This document shows positions 1-11,189 of a DNA stretch of 64,000 nt, piece after piece. The stretch lies in contig NW_025408676.1 in the NCBI RefSeq assembly GCF_020360975.1, positions 992,001-1,056,000 on the forward strand, written 5' to 3'. A program made the translations under genes and the position numbers. This DNA comes from Hirsutella rhossiliensis. Its lineage: Eukaryota > Ascomycota > Sordariomycetes > Hypocreales > Ophiocordycipitaceae. The notes beneath the pieces were generated by a model, which saw only the letters and a list, made by a program, of their open reading frames with translations, ran no database searches and was not told the DNA's origin. The first letter of the stretch is position 1, and every line of letters begins with the position of its first letter.

Positions 1-686
1 GGCGTACAGGGTGCCATCGACGGACTGTTTGCCCTTGTCAGTCAAGCGGCGCAGAGACGAGAGGAAGTGGGAGCCGGTGAAGAGAAATGGGGCGCGCCCA
101 CCTGGAAGAGCACGAGGTCGGCATACGTGAGCTGGTCCCGGTAGAGCCACGGGCCCTGGCCGCTCGTCTTGGCGTCGAGAAGCCGCTGCAGGTAGCCGAG
201 ATACTTGGGCAGCCGCTCGTCCCGAAACGCCCTGCTGCGCCGCTTGGCCTCGGGCTTCTGGTCCTCGTAGACGGCCGAGACGGCGACGGGGTGGTGCGTC
301 TCGTGCACCTCGCTGACCAGGCCGTCGAGGATGGTCAGGACGATCTGGTTGAGGTGCAGGAGGCCAGGGTCGCCGGGGGCGGGCGCGAGGCCGAGCCGGG
401 GGGCCAGGTAGAGCAGGATATTGGACGACTGGTGGAGCACGAGGCTGCCGTGCTTGAGGATCGGGGGCGCAAAGACGGGGGGGTTGTTGGCGTCGCCCTC
501 GTTGTCGGGTGAGATGTAGCCCAAGACGGCGGACACGGCGTCGTCTCTGGCGCCCTTGGCCGAGTCCGTGTAGGGCACGCCGGCCTCCTCGAACAGGACG
601 CGGACCAGCTCGCCGCGGCCGGGGAGCCCGGGCCAGTAGATGAGCTCGTAGGGGGCATCGTCGCCGGCTTTGGCCTGGGACGACAT
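1..686 (-). CDS. Glutathione S-transferase-like protein, 3' end cut by window edge
   Basis: Two exons are visible: 102-686 (195 codons, phase 0) and 1-24. The intron at 25-101 has GT and CAG ends; splicing joins ..VLFQ to SVDGTLYA, as expected for the alpha-helical half of a GST. The N-terminal thioredoxin-like half contains YWPGLPGRGELVRVLFEEAG and the glutathione-site segment LHQSSNILLYLAPRLGL. The order resembles sigma/Ure2-like fungal GSTs that conjugate or reduce electrophiles in the cytosol. No signal peptide is seen. The ATG is preceded by TTGAA. The true C-terminus lies outside the window, so total length and completeness cannot be judged. The family call is firm; the class is inference. 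Confidence 0.85.
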
Positions 687-1285
687 TTCAACGTGGTGGG
701 ACGGCCGTGAGTAACTGAGTATGGCTTTTTGATGTCAGATGGAGGCCTTTGCTTGCATGTTTTTGACCAGGCAGAGACTTACCGAGCAAGAGATGCGAGG
801 TTGTGGTCCTCGAGTTCGACGCTGAGAGGAGGAGCTCCGGCTGGTCAAGATGCTCACTTGCATGGCCGCATCCGGACGCCCCCTCATCGACCCGCGGTTC
901 TGCGGGGTTCTGTCGGGTTGACGCTGTAAGCTCCTGACGTAATTCGACTGTGGGTTCTGAGGCTCTTGCTCTTAGGGTGTGAGTCGTCGCGGCGCGAGAT
1001 GCAGGGAATCGGGGGCGGACGATGACAGCAAGCCGTATTAACCAGGACCTGCTTCGGGAACCGGTGCCGACCCAAGGCTTGACCTCAGCCTGAAGATGTA
1101 GCGAACACCAAGGCTATCATCTACGACGATGGCGCCATCACTTGCAATTCCAAGCCAGGCATCTCCCGCACGGGTAGTAGTGTTGTGGAAGAGCCAACGT
1201 CACCTGGTGTCGTGGTCGGTTGAGAGCTCATGATGACTTTGTTGCCTTGGAATGGGGATGAATGGCGCTGTATACGATGTTGTTG

Positions 1286-1430
1286 GCTTAAGCAAGATGT
1301 CTGATATGTTTTTCTTGATTCTTGGTTTTCTCCATTCTTCTCCCGCCCTGCCACGGATAGCTATGTGCCTTCTACATCAATACCCCCTGCGATTGGAAGT
1401 AGGTATAATTATCAGACATCTTGCTTAAGC
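1286..1430. repeat. Perfect 21-bp inverted repeat, 103-bp spacer
   Basis: GCTTAAGCAAGATGTCTGATA at 1286-1306 recurs as its exact reverse complement at 1410-1430. Just outside and inside the arms the motif CACGGATAG occurs twice in direct orientation (about 1353 and 1452). The layout resembles a short foldback or MITE remnant, but no target-site duplication was recognised. Confidence 0.7.
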
Positions 1431-2510
1431 TGACACGCTCCTCCGCCGTGTCACGGATAGATGCCTTACATGTAAACAATTGCGAGTCGATAATGGACGA
1501 GGCCACCTCTCTTGTCCCATCTCCCTTGCTTTTCTTATAGTCAGTCCATGGTGACTGGACTCATGACTGGGCTCATCAGACGGGATAGGGTAAACGCTCC
1601 AAGCCTGATCTAACGCTGCCTCTCCGTGCATACAAGTTCACCAGGTGGGGGGCCTTGATACACCCGTTCATGCAACGGAATGGGGTCCGCCAAGAGGGCT
1701 ATTCGACCCGAGCGTCTCGCCCCATCGCCCCAACATTAGCCCGAGGCATCAAAGGCTTGGTGTTTGTAGTGACAAAGCGCCATATACTTGATCATGATAT
1801 GGCCGAGCTCTTCGGAGCCAACGACTTCCCAGTCTCGTCATAACCGCGCGCTTCAGAAGCTGCGTCCCAAGCAAGTGGGATGGCCGAGGGAGAGCGTCAG
1901 TGCTGCATGTAGGGAATGTGTCGCCGCCCGCGGGGGCCAACAAGAAGGGCAAGAATCGTCTAGAACCTAGGACCCATGTCGACAGGCTTTGCTCACCTCT
2001 CGTACGTGTTTCTCGTCCGGGCTGAGGCAATGTTTTCCTCGGGAATCACCGCCGTCGACGGGTCTTGATCGCCATAATTCAGCGGCCCGACAGGGACAGG
2101 GTTGGCTGATTTCGGCGGCATGACAAATGCCCAACGCGGGCCAGGGTGGAACAGTGCGCGCGGCAATGACGAGATGTGGTTATCCAATCACCTCTTGAGT
2201 CAGAGGGGGGATCGATCTCTCTCGCCCCGGTGATTCCGAGCTCCCGAGAGCGGGGGCCGGAACTCGTCGGTTCAAGACCGAGGGCTGTTGGAGCCAACGC
2301 CGGCATAAGAGACTGTACAGTACATGGAGCCATGGCCTGGGCACAATATCTGCCATCTGATTCGAATCAGGCCCTGGTGCGGAGCTGGACGTGCAGTCTC
2401 CGCATGCTGATGTCGAGTACAAAAGCATCGAGCTCCCGCTGCGACGAGGGACGACGCGGAACATTTTCATCGATACATCCAGCATCCCGTCAAGTCCCGG
2501 AGGAAGCGAG

Positions 2511-2534
2511 ATATATACATATAAAATATATGTG
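2511..2534 (+). promoter_or_regulatory. TATA-rich core promoter of the dioxygenase gene
   Basis: An AT-only run containing ATATAAAATATAT lies about 50-70 bp upstream of the ATG at 2584 and is the only such stretch in this GC-rich neighbourhood. Promoter function is inferred from position and composition. Confidence 0.45.
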
Positions 2535-2583
2535 ATCGAGATACCCGAGCAAGCCAACACCACAAACAAGCCTTGCGGCCACG

Positions 2584-3567
2584 ATGCCTGTCGCGCCCGT
2601 CATTGCCCTGTCCCACGGGGGAGGTATGTTGCCTCGACCGTGGCTGCACCATGCCTTGAATCCCTGGCCTCTGCTCCCATCCGTCTCGTTCCACCCGTGG
2701 AAGCCCCGATGAAGCTCGTGCCGGCCGTGACTTACGCTCTCTGCCCGCATAGGCCCGCTCCCCGTCCTCGACGACCCCGAACACAAGTCCATCATCTACT
2801 CGCTCAAGAACCGCGTGCCCAAGATCCTCGGCCTCGGCACGCCGTCGCAGCCCCGCGCCATCGTCCTCGTCACGGCGCACTGGACGACGGGCGACGCCAA
2901 CATCTCGTCGGGCAAGACGCACGAGCTGGTCTACGACTACTACAACTTCCCCCCCGTCGCCTACACCTTCAAGTACCCGGCGCCGGGAGAGCCCGACGTG
3001 GCGCGCAGCGTCAAGGCGGCCTTTGACGCCGAGGGCCTGCCGGCGGAGCTCAACGGCGAGCGCGGCTGGGACCACGGCCTGTACATCCCCATGATGCTCG
3101 TCCACCCCGAGGCCGACATCCCCATGGTCCAGGTCTCGGTGCTCCAGTCGGAGGATCCCGAGACGCACCTGCGCATGGGCGCCGCCCTGTCCCGCCTGCG
3201 CGCCGACAACATCGCCGTCGTCGGCTCCGGCTTCGCCTCGTTCCACAACCTCGCCACCATGAGGGCCCTGCGCACCGTCTCGGCCGACCAGCGCGCCGCC
3301 TTCAAGGCCGAGTCGGACGTCTGGAACGCGGCGCTGGCCAAGGCCGTCACGGCCAAGGACAAGAGCGCGCGCTGGCAGGGCCTCAAGGCCTGGCGGCAGA
3401 TGCCGCATGCCGACAAGATGCACCCGCCCAACGGCGGCGAGCACTTCATGCCCCTGATTGTGTGCACGGGGGCCGCGGGCGACGACGAGGAGGCCAAGAC
3501 GTACAAGGACACGTACCTGGGCGTCGACATATATACCTTTTACTGGGGAGGCGAGCAGGTCGGCTGA
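2584..3567 (+). CDS. Extradiol ring-cleavage dioxygenase, LigB/4,5-DOPA dioxygenase-like
   Basis: Exons 2584-2623 and 2753-3567, intron 2624-2752 (GTATGT..CATAG), 284 residues, the usual length for this family. The small first exon supplies the start MPVAPVIALSHGG, and splicing restores the hallmark SHGGGPLPVL. Candidate metal and catalytic histidines are H11 (SHGGG), H56 (TAHW), H121 (WDHG), H178 (FHN) and H244 (GGEHF), matching the LigB-type pattern that binds a non-haem metal (zinc in structures of this subgroup, iron when active). The family opens catecholic rings such as DOPA or related catechols with O2. No signal peptide is present, so it should be intracellular. An ATG at 2815 without the first exon would lose H11 and H56 and is not the real start. 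Substrate is unknown. Confidence 0.9.
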
Positions 3568-6489
3568 GGTGGACACGACGTCAAGAAGCCCGAGGCTGGG
3601 CGGGACTCTGTCGTTGGAAGCCGAGGGAGGGACGAAGCACAACTGAGCGTTTGAAGCCTTTCGATGCAGAAGCCGTGACTCGGCCAAAAGTGTGTAGAAT
3701 GTTGGAAGCGGCAGACATATCCAGTCGCCCACCGCAGGGCAGAGTGCAGCCGTGACCACTTGCAGCCTCCAGTTCCAGTAACAAACGCCCTTGACGCAAG
3801 CGACATCCCAAGGACCACCTACAGATCGGAAGAACATTTGGGGTTCGCCATGGTGCATGAACATGGCATTGGTGCCTGGCGGCTGTGCCAGCCACGAGAC
3901 TCACCCGCCGGGTCGCGAAAAGGGGGCAGCCATGGAGGTTTTCAAACAACCATCCGCGACAGGCCCCTCGCCAAGACTTTGACACAAGCCGGCGGATCCC
4001 GAAGGCAAACCGATCGTCAGGAACCTGAAGCGCCATCTTAACATTACCCCTTGCGACGCTTCTACCGGCAACTCGGCATCATTACGTTGCCACGTGCGTT
4101 CATTGCCTGTCCACTTCAACGGCTACATCCACGTGCCAGGAGCAGACAGCTTCTCAAAGCTAGTCCACGAGCGTATACATGTTCCTGATGACGCGGCACA
4201 CTAGCAGACCCAATCCCAGGTTGTGGTTTCGAGTCATGCAAACATGGTAGGGAGCTTGCAAAGACTTCTCTTGCGAGAAACTCAGGTTGCTGATCACCTT
4301 GGAGAATCTGTGGGGACTCCCCAGTCTGTATTTTGCTCAACATACATGTTACTGCTGTTTCCAAGACTGAAAACATTATGAGGTTAGGGTATGCAACGCC
4401 AAGGTGGCTCCTGTAAACGTCAACAACTGGTAACAATGAAACAACCAATGTCGGACTTGTACACAACTCGGCAAGCTGGCCCCTGAGACGGAACAAAGTG
4501 CTGATGTCACTGGATCCGAGCCTCTGAGGCCACGCTACAACTCTACGGGTCCTTGTGCAGAAGAAACAAAGGAAACAGACTGCACGAGGTTGACCTGTGC
4601 ATTGTGTAATACATGCTTCCATGGTGAGCCGCGTCTGTTGGTCGACTCAGAAAAGCTCCACGTCAGGAGGGCCTTGGCGATGAAGAGCTTCAATAGCCAG
4701 TCCGTGGCTTGGACAGACGTTGGGGCGTTTTCTTGGCTGCCGTGCTCAGCCCTAGTGTCTTCCGCGTTAGTCTTTAGAAGTCTTTAGAGTTGCCGTTCGA
4801 GGCCGAGCACCACGCACCGGCTCTCGAGGGAACCAGCCGTGGTTACGTAGTTGGCGGGTGACCCAGCAGTCGAATGGAGTCAGCCTAGGTTCCCGTATTC
4901 TCGGCAGAACGTGTGCGAGCTACATCTCCGTGGTCTGGGGGAGAGAGACAGGAGCGTCTTAGTGCTGCGGAGAAACGGCCACGAAACAGAAATAGAACCC
5001 GGGCGGAGGCCCACTCGGCTTTTTTCTGCCGTGGTGTCGCTTTGCTTTTCTTGCTTGCGGTTGCTTCCGTGGACGCAGTGGGCATCTCGAAGACTTCTCA
5101 CGGCGCCTCAACTCCTGCCCCCAAGTGCTCTCAAGTATGAGCACTGGCACCGTAGCCTCCTTCTTCTGGGCGCCCACAGGGTACGAAGCTGCCAAAGCAG
5201 CCAGGGCGTTTATATGACGCGGTAAGAGGTAGCCAACGCTGACTCCAATCCAGCAGAGACCGGCCGGCCAGTTGAAGACAGCAATCGAGTCGTCGTCGAT
5301 TGCTCCGCGAGAAGGGCAACAGAGCCAAGAATAGAGTTTCTCCGTGCACACAGGGATAAGCCGGTATGTCTGGAAGCGGTTCACGAGGCTACCTTGGGCC
5401 GGTCCGTTTGCTGTGGGTCGCCGGCAGCACCGGATGCGTGGACGGCGCTGCGCCGGAAAGCCGAGGTGTAACATCCGCAGGCCCCGGGTTGGCTGCCGAG
5501 ACAGGGCTGTAACAATGGCTCCGGTGCCGCGTATGCGCTTACAGAATGCGTCGGGGAGGCTTGAGAGGAAGTGCGTAAGCGGTGGCCTCGTCATGTCTAT
5601 GGTGTTTGTTCGAGTGGCTATACACCGAGTCTCAGGCTTACGGCACGGCAAGTAGCGCAAGCCAGCGAACTCTCAAGTTGGCTAGACAAGCCGCCACTCG
5701 GACACTAGACTTGGCCTGATGACCGTTGGATTCTGTGCAGAAAGGGAAAGGGGGAAACGCAGGCACTTGGCTAACGTGTCTTTCGCGATTGGAGGCCACA
5801 GTTGCCAGGAGGCTCGACATCTCATGTCCCCGTCCATTCGGAAACAACGAGGTCCTACGTGGAGTCTGTGGCAGTCAGCCAATCGCATCGGCTCGTGGAA
5901 ACTGACTTGTTCGCGCTCTTTGCCTTCCCACGTCTCGAGGCTGTGCCTCGCAGCCCCGTAAGGCCGGGGGCCCAAGAGCCCCCAGAGGCTTGAAACGCCA
6001 GATAGCTTGACGTTGTGTATTGGGGGCTGCCAAACAACGATTCCCCGGCCGCGAACAAGGCTGACAAGAAAAGAAGCCCTACCTCGTCCCCTCCAGGGTT
6101 CGTGCCCTGGTTTGATTGCCCAGTCCATGCGGCCCTCCTTGCGGCTGCCAAAACGTCCGTGTGCTTTGCTGTGGCGGTAGCTTCTTCAGGTGAGCGGGAG
6201 CTCGATGGAGCCAGGCTGGGGCTGCGGAGATGCGAGGATTCTGTGCTTGATCATCTCAACTGTCGCTGCCCTAACCCGTGGGAAAGGGGCTGATGGCCGT
6301 CGACTATGGTGGCCAGGGGAGTTGTTATAAAGCCGGCATCGTGTCCTGGAGAGACGGCCATCTGAAGACTCATGACAATCAGGTTCGCTCGTTTGAAAAC
6401 ACATCCTTCGCTAATATCTCGTCTTCGCCACTAATCTGCTCCCACTCTCGCTGTTTGGACCGACTCTCGCTATTCTAACACCAGTCATC
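3568..6489. other. Intergenic region, 2.9 kb, no supported gene
   Basis: Open frames of up to about 230 codons exist on the minus strand (for example 4959-5660), but they show no recognisable domain, signal peptide or sensible composition. I see no gene here. A TATAAAG box at 6326 belongs to the peroxidase gene. Confidence 0.55.
6326..6332 (+). promoter_or_regulatory. TATA box of the peroxidase gene
   Basis: TATAAAG lies 158 bp upstream of the peroxidase ATG at 6490 and is followed by a pyrimidine-rich leader (CT runs at 6420-6475), a common arrangement in secreted-enzyme genes of filamentous fungi. Function is inferred. Confidence 0.45.
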
Positions 6490-7748
6490 ATGAAGTACAC
6501 GGGCTCTGTGACGGCCGCCCTGGCCTTGATGGCCGGCCTATCATGCGCCTTTCCCGCCATGGAGGAACTCATGAAGAAGATGCCGGCAGAGAAACGGGCG
6601 GGGTCGACCGAGTTGATCGGCGACCTCGCGACGCTCCAGGACGGCCAGCTCACGCAGACGGGCAAGGATGTCAAGGCCATCCTGCAGGGCCAGGCCTCGG
6701 GCATGGACACGACGTCCAGCTACAAAAACGTGTCGGCCAAGGGCACGCCCGAGTGCGCAAAGGACACATGCTGCATCTGGAAGTACATTGCCGACGACAT
6801 GCGCAAGGCCATGGTCGGCGATGCCGGCCGGTGCAACGACGTCGCCCGCGGCGCCGTCCGGCTCGGCTTTCACGATGCCGGCACGTGGTCCAAGACGACG
6901 GCGCCCGGCGGCGGCGCCGACGGCTCCACCGTCCTGGCCGGCGAGTGCGAGACGCGCAGCGAGAACAACGGGCTGCAGGCCATCTGCTCGCAGATGCGCC
7001 AGTGGTTCAACCAGTACAAGGCCTTCAACATCACCATGGCCGATCTCATCCAGATGGGCGCCAACGTCGGCACCGTCGCCTGTCCGCTGGGGCCTCGCGT
7101 GCGCTCCTTTGTCGGCCGCAAGGACAGCTCGACGCCGTCGCCCCAGGGCAACATCCCCTCGCCCTTTGACGGCGCAGACAAGCTCATCAGCCTGTTCGCC
7201 GACAAGACCATCAACGCCGACGGCTTGGTGGCCCTGGTCGGCGCCCATTCCACGGCCCAGCAGCGCTTCGTGGACCCGAAGCGCGCCGGCGACCCGCTCG
7301 ACACCACGCCCGGCGTCTGGGACACCAACTTTTACGGCGAGGTGCTCGAGCCGAAGGCCCCGAAGCGTGTCTTCAAGTTCCAGAGCGACATTGCCCTCAG
7401 CAACGACTCGCGGACGAGCGGGACCTGGAAGGCATTCGTCGGCACCGGGGGCCAGGGGCCTTGGGACGGGGTAAGTCATATCGCGGCCTGCCGTCGAGGC
7501 ATTTCAAGAGAGAGCAGCAAAGGCTGACATTTCACAAGGCATACTCGGGCGAGTACGTCCGTCTGAGTCTCCTCGGCGTCAACAATATCAACGACATGAC
7601 CGAGTGCACCAAGGTCCTGCCCCCCTTCACGCCCACCTTTACCAGCCCGGATCAGCCGCAGCTCTCTCAATTCCTTAACAATAACAACACTGCCGAGACT
7701 CAGCAGTCCTCGCAGTTGATGGGCGGCAATAAAATCAATTATGTTTAA
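6490..7748 (+). CDS. Secreted class II fungal haem peroxidase (lignin-peroxidase superfamily)
   Basis: Exons 6490-7470 and 7539-7748 (intron 7471-7538, GTAAGT..AAG), 396 residues. Residues 1-20 form a signal peptide. A short propeptide ends at a dibasic KR site (35-36), as in many class II peroxidases. The distal haem pocket is AVRLGFHDAG with R124 and H128. GGGADGS (140-146) is the class II calcium/distal-domain signature, and the proximal haem ligand is H253 in LVGAHSTAQ. Several cysteines (89, 94, 95, 115, 153, 166, 198) fit the disulfide-rich fold. The enzyme should use H2O2 to oxidise phenolic or other donors outside the cell. Whether it has a manganese site or a surface tryptophan cannot be settled by eye. 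Ascomycete members are often generic peroxidases rather than true ligninases. Confidence 0.93.
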
Positions 7749-8861
7749 TCTTGTGGAGGACGGGAGGGATCAGCGCATCTATCTAGTCGCATTGTATAGA
7801 CACGCCGGCAGACACGACTCTTTGAATAATGAGGCGGGAAAGGAAACAGGACGGCCTTAATGTCTAGAATTAACATGAGCTGCCCGGGGCAGCAAATTAT
7901 TTACGCAGCTGAGATATACACAGCATAATTAATCATGTTCTCCGAGACCTCCCCCCCACGCATCCTTGGACGGGGCATAGGGCTGGAGTAGGGCTTGAGA
8001 CATGTTGTTACGTTTTCGAGGACATGTCTTTCCTTCGGCTCACCGGTCAGCAATCCTGAGTCCTGTACAAACGGGGCTTGCGTCTCAGTCACTGCACCCA
8101 GTCATATTTGTCGGATCTGACTCTCCGAGGACCTCTTCACTGGTGTCATGATTGACGAGCCTTCCCTTCCGCTCTGAGACCACGGACCGCTCCCGCCTGG
8201 GACAGATGATTAGTTTGTACCAAGCCCTGCCGTGAATCTCAACCGCCACTCTGGGGAAGTTTGTCTCGAAATTTCCAATGTTCCCTTGATTGGCGTTATT
8301 GAATCCCCGGCTCATGGAGACGTCTGGGCACCGTTACACTCCGGTTGATAGGATATTTATCTTCCGAGAGCAAGCAGTCCCTTCAGCAGCCGGCCGTCCC
8401 GTGTGGCCCGCGCGTGATGGCGAGCAGGGCGAGAAGCCAATCATGCCAGCGCGATCCCATGGGATATTTCGATTTTCGAAGTAGGCTATTAATCGCGGAT
8501 TACAGCCGGTCTGAGACCAAGTCTCTGAAACAAACATTCTGCTCTAATCATGGAAGCCGACGTCGTGGCTTTCCTAAATATCAGGCCCCCCTGTTTTCAA
8601 ACAGAGTTTCAGCTCGACCTCGCCCCCGAGGATGATGACACTTTGGCTCACGACGAGCTACTTTGATCAATGGAAGCAGTCCGTACTCTCATAGAATGGC
8701 AGACAATTGCGCTTCCACAAGGTGTGGTGTAGCGGATGAACGGCTCAAGCGCTCGGGACTCTTCTCAACAGCTGTAGTACACGTAGTCCTGTGCTATCCA
8801 TCACCAGGACGCACTCATCGGTCATATCGCGTGATTTCGCATCTTTGACGTTTTGTTTCGG
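7749..8861. other. Intergenic region between convergent peroxidase and GH43 genes
   Basis: Presumably the 3' regions of the two convergent genes. No supported reading frame was seen. Confidence 0.5.
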
Positions 8862-9827
8862 TCATAATAATCTAACTATTCTATTTCTAAAATCGAATTT
8901 TCTAACAAACATGCATCTCCCGGCCTCGCAGTTGGCATGGAAGACTAATACATCCCCGTTCTGCACGGGCGTCGCGCCTCCCGGAGACGTTAGGCCCAAG
9001 CTGTCGTTGGAGCTTATTAAAGGGGTGCTTGCGCGGGTATAAGGGCCTCCTACGCTCTTTGACGTGGCGTAATTAACGTTGTAGCTGGGCGCCGTGAAGC
9101 AGCCCGAGCTGAAGAATAGTATGTAGGTCCCGTCGCGGGCCCGGTAGATGGCGGGCGCCTCGACGAGCGGCTCGTCCCCGACGCGGTCCAGGATTTGCCG
9201 CGGGCTTCCGATCTTCTCGACGCCGTTCTTGGACACTTCTTGCAGCACGATGGGGGTCGCCTTCTTGGGGTTGATTCCGTTGTTGCACTCGCCGCCAGCG
9301 CCGATGCTGTTGCCGTCGACCTTGTATGTAACATACGTCTTGCCGTCCACGTCCCGGAAGCTAGACGGGTCGATTTCGCCGCCGTCTCTCAAGTCACACT
9401 GAAAGGGCTCGTCTTTGGGGGTGTACGGCCCCAGTATCCTCGTGCTCGTGGCCACGCCTACGCAGTGGTGCGAGTCGTTGCTCGCCACCTGGCCGCTAAA
9501 GTACAAGACGTAGCTGTCGTTGCCCAAGACGCGGACATCTGGCGCCCAGGTGTTGCTTCCGGTAAAGAAACTGTTCGATTTGGGGAGCAGGTCGATGCCA
9601 TCGATTTTTGTCCACGGTCCCTCCGGAGCCGACGCGCGGGCCGCCTGGACATGAACCCCGGCGTGCTCGGTCGCAAAGGCATACCAAGCGCCGTCGAGGT
9701 CCTGGACGATTGTAGGATCCGGAAAGTCGCTGTCGATGGCCGGGCCCCCCTGGCCGAGTGGCGACGCCTGGCGGACGTTCATGGACACGGTCATCCATGT
9801 GAGGAAGACGTTGAAAGAGGCAATCAT
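8862..9827 (-). CDS. Secreted glycoside hydrolase family 43 protein
   Basis: A single exon of 321 residues. The N-terminus (about residues 1-22, hydrophobic then polar) looks like a signal peptide. The five-bladed-propeller signatures of GH43 are all present: catalytic base D37 in FPDPTI, the pKa-modulating D153 in EIDPSSF, and the general acid E223 in LVEAPAIY. SNTWAPDV (91-98) is the usual substrate-side motif. The family acts on arabinan, arabinoxylan and xylo-oligosaccharides, so a plant cell-wall side-chain activity is likely; arabinosidase versus xylosidase is not decidable here. A TATAAT element on the same strand (9961-9966) lies about 135 bp upstream. Length is typical of short single-domain members with no accessory module. 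Confidence 0.9.
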   Translation of the reverse strand: MIASFNVFLTWMTVSMNVRQASPLGQGGPAIDSDFPDPTIVQDLDGAWYAFATEHAGVHVQAARASAPEGPWTKIDGIDLLPKSNSFFTGSNTWAPDVRVLGNDSYVLYFSGQVASNDSHHCVGVATSTRILGPYTPKDEPFQCDLRDGGEIDPSSFRDVDGKTYVTYKVDGNSIGAGGECNNGINPKKATPIVLQEVSKNGVEKIGSPRQILDRVGDEPLVEAPAIYRARDGTYILFFSSGCFTAPSYNVNYATSKSVGGPYTRASTPLISSNDSLGLTSPGGATPVQNGDVLVFHANCEAGRCMFVRKFDFRNRIVRLL

Positions 9828-11189
9828 TGCGTCGTCGCAGGCCCGATCTCACCGGCTGTGAGAGGGACATTAAGGGGGTGGGCGACGACAGCAGTGGCGA
9901 CAAAGGTTTGAGCGTGGCAGTGACAGCCAAGGTTTCTGTGCGTCGACGGGCATTCCAGCCATTATACTCGACGTTGGCGGGACGCACGGCTTTAAACCGA
10001 AGCTTCATGTCTGGCCCCTGACTCAATGCCGTGAACACAGGTTGTTCCACGAACCGTCCAAGCCATGGCAATTTTCCCTTCTTGAATCATGCTCCTCGCA
10101 ATTCCATGCCGGTTTGGCAAACTCTCTGCCGAACTGCCATGGCATTGAGCACGGGGCCCCACACGGGCTTACCATTGAGAACTTGAGACAAGGCCCATCC
10201 ATCTCGGGGCCATGAACGGACGTTTATGATGTCGCGGTGAATGTCGAAACTCGAAACTTCGAGGTCGCCCAACTCGCCATGTCTCTCATTTTCGAACCTG
10301 GTCGACCAATCTCCACCGACAGACAATGACAGCGTTAGTCCGAACAAGGCCTGCTGAATCAAGCCTGTGGCCCCCTGATGAACCGTTTAAGGGTCCGTAG
10401 AGTTTAGGTTTGGCTCAAACGGCGGCTCTAGCCCGTTCCTGGCCACCTCAGGGAGGCCCCTAGCCCTTGGAGGAAGTTGGCCCGGACAGGGGCGCCTCAC
10501 AACCGATGACTAAAGGGGTAGGCAAGTTGCGGTATGCCGTCGAGCCGGGGCGTCTAGTCAAGCGGCGCGCGGGCCTTGGCGGCGACGACTCAGGGGCCGG
10601 GACGAAGCTGGCCCGCTATATCACAGGCTGGCAAGCTCTCGAATGTCGACGAGCTGCCAATCACCAGACTGGTTTGGCAGACAACTGACACGTCCCTGTC
10701 GAGGAGAAACAATGTCCACTTTGTGCCTGGCCCGGCTTGTCCGCTTACATGGCGTTGTCGGTGCCTGCCATGAGTTGGCGTTTGCTTTAAATTAGTACAT
10801 TCTACATTATCCCGGGCGTTCGATATTAGCTTTTCCCTGACTTCCACCTCTGTTCTCGAACCATTCGCTAGCCACCGCTTGACAGGGTGTCTTAAGCAGT
10901 TACTCGTTTTCATCCCAGCCTCGACTGGCCTTGAGTCGTGCTGGAGACTCAAGGTCTCGTTCCCCCCTTGCGGAGCATCTCGCAAGCCCACACGTGCCGT
11001 CGGCGGCGCTTCGCGGACAACATTGGATGGTGAGGGAAACCTGGACAAAGATGAAACAGGACACGGCTGCATGTCCAGACGAGATAACAGATCCGGGCAA
11101 TGCCTGGAACGCCCTCTGCTCATCGGATATACCGAAACTGGGGTTTGTTCCCGTGTGTTAGATCGCCCCAAGCATGCACAGTCTATTCA
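9828..11189. other. Intergenic region, no supported gene
   Basis: Open frames (for example 10590-11171, minus strand) lack any recognisable domain. I see only the promoter side of the GH43 gene and the tail of the neighbouring MFS relic. Confidence 0.5.

Larger units (their letters stand above)
687..2583. other. Intergenic region between GST and dioxygenase
   Basis: No reading frame here encodes a protein I recognise; the open frames are short and change strand. It holds a perfect 21-bp inverted repeat (1286-1306 and 1410-1430) and a TATA-rich stretch near 2511-2534 that belongs to the downstream gene. Confidence 0.6.

Noticed and set aside
2467..3864. 465-codon minus-strand open frame over the dioxygenase
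   Set aside because: Antisense shadow; it crosses the dioxygenase intron and coding sequence and shows no family features.
4959..5660. 233-codon minus-strand frame in the 3.6-6.5 kb gap
   Set aside because: No domain, signal peptide or plausible start context; mixed low-complexity composition typical of chance frames in GC-rich DNA.
6099..6118. tRNA T-arm-like hairpin containing GGGTTCG
   Set aside because: The loop lacks the invariant adenine and no acceptor, D or anticodon arms can be drawn around it. Similar isolated hits near 2271 and 28457 also fail.
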